Shown here in pieces: positions 32,824 to 43,745 of a stretch of DNA of 58,013 nt; position 1 is the stretch's first letter, and the number at the start of each line of letters is the position of its first letter. Location: positions 1-58,013 of the forward strand of contig QYAI01000190.1 of NCBI GenBank assembly GCA_003988855.1, in the 5' to 3' direction. Under the pieces are notes generated by a model. It ran no database searches. It was not told the origin of the DNA and was given only the letters and a program-made list of their open reading frames with translations. This DNA comes from Arachnopeziza araneosa. Its lineage: Eukaryota; Ascomycota; Leotiomycetes; Helotiales; Arachnopezizaceae. Position numbers and translations under genes: made by a program.

Positions 32824-35800
32824 ATGAGTGCTCTCGCGTCAAGATTCTTGTTGCTGCTGCTGGTTGCACTGGTTACTGCTAAGAATGTGTCGCTCTATCC
32901 TCCGCTCTATATGAAATATTCGGAGAATACCCCTATCTTTGTCAATACCACAGGAAGAACGGCAAATCCTCTGATCATAGCCTTGGGCGGTGGTAATGAT
33001 CACGGTCTGGAAAAGCGTCAGCAATCAACATTACCGACTGGGACGTGGTGCGTTCTCTGTAAAGATGCCTTTGAGGAGCGACTAATTAAGAATATGTAGC
33101 GCTCCTGGAACGCCATGTGTCAATGGTGCATGCTGCGGTACTAACGGGCTCTGTGGCTACTCGCCTTTGGAATGTGGGAGCTCAACCTGTCTCTCGAATT
33201 GCAACGCTACAGCAGAATGCGGGCAATTCGCAACCAAGGACACTGCGGACTGTCCTCTCAACGTTTGCTGCTCGTTTTTTGGGTTTTGCGGTACGACCAG
33301 TGTGAGTTATTTGGTTTCTTTTCTCATATTTTATCTATTTTAATGCACGCAAACTTTTCCTAGACGAAATTGAAAATGGTCTTTATGATCAAGCGTCGAA
33401 ATACCATCATCCAACGATATATACAATTCAAAGAATTATACTAACCCAAACAAGGATTTCTGTCAGACTACAGGCACCCAGCCTTGTCAAAAAGGTTATG
33501 GCTCTTGTGGCGCGGTCACCGAACCTTCTTGCTCAGGAGCTAGCGTCAACGCGCGAACAATTGGATACTATGAATCCTGGTAAGAGCAATATACGTTCTG
33601 ACTGCTGAGCTCTTTAACTAAATGAATACAGGTCAACTACACGCACCTGTGATAGCAGAAAGCCGTCAGATATCGACATGACTGGGCTATCACATGTTAA
33701 TTTCGGTTTGTTTTCAATAATCTTGATTCCAAGGTAATACTGACAATTGATAGCTTTCGCTTTTTTCAATCCCACGACGTTCGAGATGTCTCAAATGAGC
33801 CCGGGCGATGCTGATCTGTATACTGAATTCACAGCCGTGAAATCGAACTATCCGTAAGTCCCGCCAATGTGACTCGATTCTCGGATCATGAGTTCACTTG
33901 CTTCTGATAGAATGATCTAACTTTCACAGAGGTTTACAAGCTTACATCTCAGTTGGAGGATGGTCTTTCAACGTGGGTATATCAAAACAAGTGTTCAATT
34001 CATTTGATACTAATCCTGGCAGGACGAAGGAAATTCTCCAGACACAAGAACTGCTTTCAGCGATATGGTCAGCACTTCATCCAACAGAGCCGCTTTCATC
34101 TCGTCACTGAAGTCTTTCATGCAAACTTATGGCTTCGATGGTGTTGATATTGATTGGGAGGTAGGTAAACGTTACTCGTTTCGGGCCAGTTACTAAATTA
34201 TTCGGTAGTACCCCGCAGCGAGTGATCGTGGAGGTGTGGCTGCTGATACGGCCAATTTTGTCAGCTTGGTGAAAGAGCTACGCAGCGAATTTGGCTCAAA
34301 CAAGGGCGTCACAGCCACATTACCCTCCTCTTTCTGGTATCTTCAAGGGTTTGATGTGGCCTCGATGCAAGACTACGTTAATTGGTTCAACTTTATGAGC
34401 TATGATATTCATGGAACATGGGATTCGACATCGAAATTCACAGGACCATATATCAGACCGCACACTAACTGGACTGAGATCTCTCTGGGGCTTGATCTGC
34501 TTTGGCGTGCTGGTGTAACTCCAGATAAAGTCACACTTGGCTTGGGATGGTATGGGAGATCCTTCACTCTCTCAGATAGTACATGTGTGACACCTAATGG
34601 AGCCTGTATGTTCTCAGCTGGAGGCGATCCTGGCCAATGTACTCAGTCTGCTGGCACATTATCAAACGCTGGTAAGTCCCTAACCTTTTATATCTCAAGA
34701 GCCGCCTGACGGAATTTATACAGAAATTTTCGACATCATCAGTCAAAACTCACTCACGCCTATTTATGATGACGATGCAGCCGTCAACTGGGTATTTTGG
34801 GGTGATTCGCAGTGGGTCAGCTACGATGATGGGAACAGCATGCAAGTCAAATTAGCGAGAGCAAATGCTCTGGTAAGTCTTCGTATCCAAATAGTTTTCT
34901 ATCTCCATGCTAACAAAAAAGTGCCTTGGCGGTACTATGATATGGTCAATTGATCAAGACAACACCAATGGCGACAGCATGTCGGACTTCCTGGGCATTA
35001 GTTCGACCGGTGGAAACTCGGCGCAAGAAAAGGCTGAGCTGAAAGCTCAATATGATGTAGCTACCACAGCAACTCAGGTGCAAACCTCTTGTTATTGGTC
35101 ATTCTGCGGGTGAGTATCATCAAGAATAATTGCGAAGAAATAGCTGACAAGATGTAGGCAAGGTTGTGACGACGTGAGCTTCTGACATTTGTATCAATAT
35201 GAGTATCGCTAATAGAACTAGGCCTACTATCCTGTCACTCAAGCCAAAGGAGAAGTTGCAAACAACGGTGTGGATGCTAGTGTCAACTCCGTATGTTCTG
35301 GCTCAGACGTCCAGTCACTTTGTTGCGCGCCTGGCACTACCCTGGGCAAATGTCAATGGGAAGGGTGGAATGGGGTTGGTATGCCTTGTTCAGCAATTTG
35401 CGCCAATGAATCAGATATTGTAATTGCAGAGAATAGTACGTCCACTTTGAACCCTTTCGATCGTAATTCAGATACTAACAAATTATAGCCAATCACTACA
35501 TCAGGTATCTTTCAGCACCACGAAACTCTTGAACAACCGCTAACGTTTGGCTTAGTGACCCAAGTACAAGCACACTGGAAGATCAGACGTGCAATGGAGG
35601 CTTCCAAGCCTACTGCTGCAACGGCTTTGTCGCTTCTCCAACCGCCCAAACCGGAAGCCTGGATCTTATCGACCAGACCACCTCATCCAAGATAAAGCGG
35701 AATTTGCAAAAACGGGGCATCAATCCGGCCGTCGGACGTATCTGCTTGAGTGCAGCTGAGATCGCGGTGGAAGCAATCGCGGCAGCAGTGGCAGCTTTCT

Positions 35801-37772
35801 TCACGTTTGGAGCTTCTGAAATCGCTTTTGCGGCTGAAGTTGCTGCAAACGTCATCTGTTGGGCTCTAGCTGCTGCTGCGACAATCGAGGCCGCCGTGAG
35901 TTTTCTCCTCTTTCCTTTCAAGAGACGTTACAGTGTGTGAGGGTTCAACATGAACTCCCTTGTGGTTTGAGTTCTTAAATCTAAAAACTGTCTGATCTTG
36001 TATTGACTTGGTGTTGTGATTAGGCCGCAGCAGGAGGTAGTGTAATTGTGGGTTCTGCTGCTATTGGTATAGCCTCTCATGCCATGACGCTCCGTAACAA
36101 AAGACCTGCGAACGGTCCTCCCCCTGGACAACCACCCCCAAAGACGCCCAAGACTGGGCCTGCAGGGCAAAAGACAGCTTATGGGCAGTAAGTACCTGAT
36201 TTGAAATTGAAATACGTATGCTGATCGAGTACTTTCAAGGTGGCAAATTGCATCATATCCTACCACCAGTGATAAAACATCATGCGATTGTAGCGTTACA
36301 TATACATGTGTCTACGGGTAAGTGAAACATCCATTCCTTAGAATAAGCACTGATTGTTTCCTAGAATGATTGCTACTGCAGGTGGATGGGACGAGATCTG
36401 TGACAATCAAAGATGGGCTATCGACCACTTGCTCGGTGGTAAGATGGACTTTTATGTACCGTGACATGGAGAAGCTAACCTGATTTTAGGGAACACTGTC
36501 TATCATTATGCAGGCAAGTCAAAAGCAAAGTAGAGAAAGCTACTTGCATATTAACTGTTGAGCAGGTCGCTTAGGCGATTCGAATTACATGAAAGCCCAA
36601 TGGTCGCCTCAGCATTCTGGTTGGCAAGCAGCTGCGCAGACTGCTGTCAACAACGTTGCTAGATGTCAAGTGTAAAGACTTACAGATTTCTGCCTTATGT
36701 ACCTCGCTGATAATGATATAGAGATGAGTTTCCTATGGGTTCCCTTCTCGAAGGAAGACTTCCCAACTCCCAGGCTTGTCGATTGGTGAATGGACCTGCG
36801 AATGGACGACAAGGGACAGATTTCGCACAGTTCCTCCTCGCTGAATACACACCGTGCAGCTCATACAAAGCCAATGAATGTGGCTCGGCTAATCCAAGTA
36901 AGTCCTGGTTATCTCTATCGGTATTCGTCTCTCAGCTTCACATTTCCCTGCGAATCATGTTTCAGCCTTCTTCTGGGAATGACAAAAAGGAATGGGGAAA
37001 ACGGAGTAAAAGGTGTCGTTGCATCACAAGCTAACATTACCAGTCGTCCCAATCACATGGGCGTTCGCCGGTATGGACGCAAATCGTATCGCAGGTAGCA
37101 ATGTTGCTCCTCACTTTGTCCAACGCTATGGTGTATGAACCCTCTTATCCATTACTCGTGCATGCAACTGACATGTAAAGTTTGATTCACAAACGGCAGG
37201 CTCAGAATGCTGGGGTACGTCAACATCTTGATACAATATCAGTGAAACATAAAAACTAACATGTGTTCAGCAACGGCATCTTTCAATGATCCCAGCGGCA
37301 ACCCAGTAGTCAGTACCGTCACGGATCACGGTTTCCGCGTCCTCAACAACGATCCGTAAGCATTCCATCACCACTCTCAAGACCCTCCTCCTAACACCCC
37401 AACAGGATCATCACCAGCTTCGCCTACAACTGGCCGCTGCAAAGCTACCGGCCCTCGCCCTTCGCCAACCAAGCCAACCAACCCTCTAGCATTGCCAGCG
37501 CCCAATACCAGAAGCGGCAAGACGTGCTCGCCGAACTGAGGGGAGAGCCGATCGGCGCCGAGATCGACTGCAACAAGTGCGATGTCTTCATCGATGACGA
37601 CGGACGCGAGTTCTACCACCCGCATTGGCGGGGCAGCAGTCGCTCCAGGGCCACGACGGTGACGACGACGGCACCCGTGATGCAGGGGACTGGCGGGGCG
37701 ACCAATGCCGGGAGCACGCCAGTGCATAATGCTCCGAAGGAGACGGGTCTTGTGGCTGAGCTGAGGGGTTGA
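32824..37772 (+). CDS. GH18 chitinase of the killer-toxin alpha/beta type with NucA/NucB-like C-terminus
   Basis: ATG 32824 gives a signal peptide (MSALASRFLLLLLVALVTA). After many short introns the order is: a hevein-type domain (NGACCGTNGLCGYSPLECG), a second Cys-rich chitin-binding-like block (CCSFFGFCGTTSDFC), and a GH18 barrel starting ARTIGYYESW. The intact catalytic motif FDGVDIDWE is split by an intron at 34161, and LGLGWYGRSF and MIWSIDQDN follow. Next come a Cys-rich region, dibasic sites (SSKIKRNLQKRGI, about 35690) and an Ala-rich hydrophobic segment (35740-36080). The C-terminal domain carries CQVDEFPMGSLLEG and RLVNGPANGRQG. This last part resembles the NucA/NucB DNase family (CDEYP-type motif), by recognition only. 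Stop TGA is at 37770. The layout matches zymocin-type precursors, where Kex2 separates a chitinase from a hydrophobic subunit. All exons appear open. Confidence 0.82.
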
Positions 37773-39245
37773 GGGGAGTGGGCCTTTTGTATATGACTTG
37801 AATCATCTGATGACCAAACTGGAATGGAAATTTATTTCTTTATTTCTTTATTCTTTCCAAAGAAAGATTCGAAGCTCAGATAACCCACAGATGTTTTTGA
37901 TGCAGCAGTAGATCGATGATCTTCCCAGGGTGGCGACTCTTCGCTGCACGAGCACCACTCTGAAATCTTGCTTCGTCAATCTTCGCTGCAGATGGGAGAT
38001 CCCAATGGTGCAGATTGTGGATCCTCTCGGTTTGTCTGCTCATTTCCTACATAGGTACCTATCTACTCGACTGATCAGGTTGAGGAGTATGTCACGTGGT
38101 TGACTCGAAGACGGGTGCTCAATTTGCATTGATAGTAGTAATACCGCATTACATGACCCATATAAAACCTCGTCCACGTGATTACGTATATTAATAGCTG
38201 AGGACCATACAGTACAGCGTCCTCCCTGGCTGATATGTATCGAAAAGCGGCTTTTCAGGATCTTCTCACCAATTGGATGTGTGGATTTTTCTTTCTCGAT
38301 CCCAAGTTTGGTTCTGAACAGTGGGTTTCGCTGCATATGGGCCAGGAACACTGTGCACCTGGCCTAGAAACCCTCGTTCCAACAAAAAGTCTCAACTCTG
38401 CCGTGCGCACACGTGAGGTATTTTAAGGTGGTTGGTCACCCAACGCCCGCCTAGCGGAGATTTCCTGATACCGGTAGTGTGGTTGATTCGATGTGGTAGT
38501 CCCTAGTCCCCGTCCTAGCTAGCTAGAGGCCGGACCACGCGAGCCCACGGTCGTGTGCGCATGGGGCGGCCCCAAGACCGCGGGTGCCGTTCGGTGCGTG
38601 CTTGCACATCGCTAATCGGGGATGGTTATCCTGTCCTGTCCTGTCCTGTCCTGTCCTGTCCTGTCCTGCCCTGCCCTGTCCTGTCCTCCTCCAGCCCAGC
38701 CCAGCCCAGCCCCTAGTCCCATCCCCCAGCCGCGGGTGATAAGGGTGTAGCACTCGTGGTGGTGCGGATTGCTTGATGTGATCGAGTAACAGCGCGCCGC
38801 CCGCTCGCCTGGCCTTGCCCTGGGCTGGCACTGACACTGAGACTCGGGCTGACCGACCACGCATCATCCTGACACGCAAAATTCCTCCTGGCCTCTCTCT
38901 CCCTCCCAGGCGCCATGAGTCTAGGGATTTTTCCCGTGCGGCGAGACGTCTCGGCCGCCGGTTTTCTTATCTCTGTTCTGCACTCGCTGCACTTCTTAGC
39001 CAGCTGATCGGCGCCCGATGGCCGCGCCAGGAGCGACGATAGGACTCGACGAGGAATGGCATGCAGCCATGGCTAATCTAAAGTTTTCCGTCTTTGCTTT
39101 TCCCGCTCCTCAGGCTTATCTGGGACCGTCAAGCTCACTCATATAAGTAAGCTGGGACAAAGGTTAGATGTTTGGTTCTTGACTACCTCTCATCAACGAC
39201 TGTCCGTGGACATTGATTGACACAAGTATACACACACTGCTCAGC
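37773..39245. other. Intergenic region upstream of the permease
   Basis: No gene is supported. The right half is GC-rich and carries the pentanucleotide arrays annotated below. Several frames on the minus strand across the arrays are artefacts of the repeats. Confidence 0.55.
38631..38712 (+). repeat. Pentanucleotide microsatellites (CTGTC)n and (CCAGC)n
   Basis: About eleven CTGTC-type units (two of them CTGCC) run from 38631 to about 38686. A CTCCT spacer and four CCAGC units follow to about 38712. The arrays lie about 550 bp upstream of the permease ATG. Slippage could make length vary between strains. Confidence 0.85.
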
Positions 39246-41451
39246 ATGGCCACCTACGACAAATCATCCGACGATGAGAAGCATATCTCTCCCTCGGCCT
39301 CGGCCGTCGAGCCTCTAGAGTCGGGTCACGTGTCCGGGCTCAAGAGACGCCCATTTGGCTTCACGCTCGAGGTCCGTCAGGAAGAGAGCAGTTTTGCGAC
39401 CACCAATGGCGCCTCCAATGCCGATTTCGACCCCATCCCGCCATCCAAACGGACCTGGAACTGGGGCGCCTATGTGGCCTACTGGATGGCCGATGCCTGG
39501 GCCGTCTCGAATTGGGAAGTTGGTGAGTTTACTTGGTCGGTGGAGTGAGAGCGTGCGGTGGTGCTGAAACTTGGTGCAGCTTCTTCCATGATCGCCGTTG
39601 GCCTCGATTGGAGAATGGCAATCGGTGCCTGTGTCTTGGGAAACACCATCATGGGTTTTGTCATTACGATCAATGGCCGAATGGGTGCTACGGTGGGTTG
39701 TGTCTTTTGTTGAAAGCCGAGTGGAGCTGACTGGGAATAGCTTCACACTCCGTTCCCCGTTCTCGCTCGCATGCCGTTTGGTTACTACTTCAGCTACTTT
39801 GTTGTCGTGTCCCGTTGCGTGCTCGCTATCGTCTGGCTCGGGTGAGTTATCCGACCAATCATTTCATCCTTTCCAGAGTCTAATGGTACGCAGCGTCCAA
39901 ACCACGACGGGTGGGCAATGCATGACGGTCCTGCTCACAGCCATCTGGCCCAGCTTTGCCAAGATCCCCAACCACATCCCCATCGATGAGGGTATCACGA
40001 CGGCAGGCATGTGTGGCTTTGTGCTCTACTTCCTGCTCCAGCTCCCCTTCCTGTGCATTCCGTACACCAAGGTCCAGTACTTCTTCGCCTTCAAGAGTGT
40101 CATTGCACCCATCATCTTCCTGGCTGTCTTCGGCGACACCCTACGCAGAGCTGGCGGCACCATCAGTCACAGCACCGTCATCACCAACGGCCCCACGGTC
40201 CACGGTTCGGCCCTCGCCTGGGCATTCTTTGGCAGTAAGTGACCTTCGATGCCACCCACGTTTCCCTCTAACCGGCGTCCTTCTTGTAGATCTGAACGGC
40301 GTCCTGGGCAACTACGCCACGCTGGGCCTGAATATTGCCGATTTTGCCAGATACGCCGACAAGCCCAGCGCTCAGAATGTCCAAGCCATTGTCATCCCCG
40401 TCATCTTCAGTGAGTTCCCACTGCTGCTCTTCTCACGACCATCATGCTAATCATCTGGACCCACAGCCATCGTCGGCCTGCTTGGTATCTTCACGGCGGC
40501 CGCCGCCGAGTCGGCATATGGCCAAATCATCTGGAATCCCATCGAGATTCTCGGCCTGTGGATGGAATCCGGATCACACGGTGGCCGTGCTGCTGCCGCC
40601 TTTGGTGCCATCGGCCTGATCATCGTCACGCTCGGTATCAACATCTCAGCCAACTCCATTAGTGCCGCCAATGATCTCATGTCGTTTGCTCCCAAGTACA
40701 TCAACATCCGCCGCGGTCAGTTGCTTGCTGCCGTCATCGGTAGCTGGGGCTTTGTCCCGGTAAGTTGGCCTGCCTCTTGCAAGATTATCCCCACTGACCA
40801 CAGCCGCAGTGGAAAATTCTCGCATCCGCCGCCAAGTTCCTTGCTTTCCTCGGCGGTTACACCATCTTCCTGGGCCCCATGACATCCATCCTCATGACTG
40901 AGTGCGTCCCCCACCATCCCACAGCCCCCACTACCATTCAGATGCACTAACTCGTTTGTAGCTACTACATCGTCCGCCGCGGCAACGTGTCCGTACCGGA
41001 TATGTACAACTTCAACGGCATCTACCGCTACTCGCCCAGATTCGGGACCAACTGGCGCGCCGTCGCCGCCTTTTTCATCGGCTGCATCCCGCCGCTCCCC
41101 GGCTTCGTCAACAACATCGTCGTCGCGGGTATGGGCACGACCAAAGTCACCATCGGCGGCCAGCACCTGTGAGTCTTTGCCTTACCTGCTCGTACAGCGC
41201 TTGCAGCTTGCCAATCTCTAGCACGCTAACATCCCCCTAGTTTCAACATCGGCTACGTCTACTCCTTCATCGCCGCCGGCGTTTTCTACTGGGTCTTCAA
41301 TAAGATCTCCCCACACGAGCCGTCCCAAATGGACCACGCCGAGACGGGCGAGGACATCATCGCGGCCCAGGACGCCAAGAACGTCGAGGAACGCCGCGCG
41401 AGCCGCTCCGAGCGACGCCCCAGCCTCGCGGCCAAGATCTTCGAGGTGTAG
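39246..41451 (+). CDS. NCS1-family nucleobase/allantoin permease
   Basis: ATG 39246 (MATYDKSSDDEKHISP) opens a gene of about eight exons ending SLAAKIFEV at 41451. NCS1 signatures are present: KRTWNWGAYVAYWMADAWAV (helix 1), GNTIMGFVITINGRMGA, FPVLARMPFGYYFSYF, GNLNGVLGNYATLGLNIADF and ANSISAANDLMSFAPKYINI. These define the fungal uracil/allantoin/uridine symporters (Fur/Dal4/Fui1 group), plasma-membrane proteins with 12 helices that import a nucleobase or related compound with H+ or Na+. N- and C-terminal tails are charged, as expected for trafficking signals. All exons are open. Which base is carried cannot be told from these motifs. Confidence 0.92.
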
Positions 41452-43745
41452 GCGCTGACATGATCATCTTTCACTGCGGGAGGCTTCGGTATGGTCTGGT
41501 CTAGGGAGTGTGGTTGTAATGGGCCGGAGTGGGTGCGAGGAGGTCTCTTATCGATACCGCGTTTGATCGCGCATATTCTTGCGAGAGGCAGATGAACGAG
41601 ATTGTAATGAGCCAAATATGACGGCCACAGCCATGCGTGGGAAACAACTACTGTCCTTTTCAGTGAAATGTGCACTCCACTAAATGGCCGTAATCCGCAC
41701 GATCTTCTCGGTGCAGTATGTGACGAGCCATCTATTGATATTCTACGATATACCATCGAGAGCGCCTTATGAACGTTTGAAGCAGAAATGTATCATTACT
41801 CACCGCAGCAACCTCTTAAAAACAAACCAAAGTAACTAACCCCATCAGATGATACATCTCTTCACAAACACACTCCCTTCTCATCCAAATCCGCCAGTTC
41901 CATCATCACAGTCATCCATCCCATCTCATCCATCTTCCGCACCCTCATCCCAAATACAAACATCATCTCTATCTATCCATCCACCCAAAACCCACCACTA
42001 AAAATTCAGCTTGAACAGCTCATGGTGGATAGATGATAGATAAACACTGCTTGTGTTCCTAAAATAAGTAATACACGGCCTTGTTTTGGAAAGGGCAAAC
42101 AGTCGCTCCGGAGCAATCAGCCTCGTCCCGGGCGGTTGGTTAGATTCGTGAGTAAGTAACTAACTAAGCAGCCAAGCATCCAGCCTCACCCAGCCGGCCG
42201 AACCCCACTCCTTTTCTGACCTTTGAGATGGGTTTGCAATAATTCCAGACCTACCTAACTACCTAAGCGGAGTAGCACGCGACAACCCCCGACAGCGAAC
42301 ATATCGACTCCTTTCCATTCACCGATTTCTCGCTTCCCGTCTGCATCCCTCCTTGACGTGGCGAGCCAAAACCCAAAATATCCATGACCATAGCCATAAC
42401 CATACCCACCCAACCAACCATTTTCAAATTCCTGATCCAGCTGGACATACAGCATCCAGACCGACTCCTCTTTCCATTGCCTACGTTTCCTACGTTTCAA
42501 AGCCCCGCCGTGGCAGGCAGCGTTGTGAGTCACCTGCGGCATGGACGCTACCTACCTATCTAGCGCCGCATCTTGTCTCAGCGCCATAACGTCGCTGATT
42601 CGCCGGGAGGGGAAAAATCAGAATAAGGCTAGTAGTTGTCTTGAGAGAGAGAGAGACATTTGTCTCACATTGAGGGAGGGAGCGTTCAGCTCGGAGATGG
42701 TAAGCCGTGGCTGCTGTCTGTCGGTGTGGAGGCTGGGTCTTGGAATCGTAGTGCGGAGTAAATGGTGCGCCGGCTGCTTGGCGCGGTTGGAGATGCTGAA
42801 AATAAATGCGTGTGAGGTGGTAGGGGGTTGTTGGAGTTGGTTTACCCCGGTGTGCTGGGTTGTGGGTTCTGTGGAATGTATTGTATATGATATATCTAGA
42901 TAATCCAGGAGAGGAGGTTGAATCTAGAAGAGATGGTCACGTGATGATACCCAGTGCTCTCCTTGGTGCCCAGCTGGTTCAAGATCTCAGAATCCTCCGT
43001 GGAGAAGTGGAGGGCACTTCACATCCTGCAATAGCCAGCGGGAAACAAAATGTTGATTTTTTGTCTCCCTCACATGCTACATCGTAGTACAGCAGAGAAT
43101 TATATCAAAGACATCAAGTTGGCAGGATCAACCGTTTACTTACTCCAATACATGTGGGATGCATGCTACGACACGCCAGGTTTCTCATACCGGTTCAGAG
43201 GCGAAAGGAATATCTCACCATGTCTGCGTAGTATTGTGACTCTTTAACAAGACAGAGGCAGAAGGTATTCTCCTACTTGGCTAGGCGCATTGGGCTTGCA
43301 CAAGCTCCAGCTTCTCCCGTCTGTACGCCAGGGCCACCACGCAAGTAATATTGTGTGATCTTTCCCGCTGTCGGTTCACCTGATAAACCTAGGTTATCCG
43401 TGTTGGCCGGTTTACCCCGGATACTGGACTCCTCACGCTGTGGAGGGGTCTGTATCGGTGGGTTAAGTTGGCTTGTATTAGAAAGAAGGATGGAGGCAGC
43501 TGGAGAACCCTTATGGGACTAGGCTCTCGTGCGTGGCACGTGATTATTGTACCAACAAATTTACTCTTCTGAATAAATTTAGCGCCCGAACCCCCCGAGC
43601 AACTTATCTGGGAATGCTAGATCATCTTGAGCAAGATTACCATATTGTCACGTATTGCCCCCCACTCCTCACAAACCGGATGAGAAAATGTTCTCTTGCA
43701 ATAAGATTGAGATTCAAGAGAGTTAGTGGTTGCTAGCTAGTGGCA
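41452..43745. other. Large intergenic region
   Basis: About 2.3 kb without a supportable gene lies between two convergent 3' ends. The stretch 41870-42000 is C-rich and pyrimidine-biased. Frames near 42255-42903 have no domain or codon structure that convinces. The second copy of the 38-bp repeat lies near the right end. Confidence 0.55.
43520..43557 (+). repeat. 38-bp dispersed repeat, copy 2
   Basis: This matches 98-135 at 37 of 38 positions in the same orientation. Sequence on both sides differs from copy 1. It lies about 190 bp beyond the 3' end of the minus-strand HET gene. Confidence 0.8.

Noticed and set aside
38523..38916. Overlapping minus-strand frames with Gly/Gln/Asp runs
   Set aside because: They are translations of the CTGTC and CCAGC arrays.
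42255..42903. Frames on both strands in the region after the permease
   Set aside because: No recognisable protein features; composition follows local base bias.
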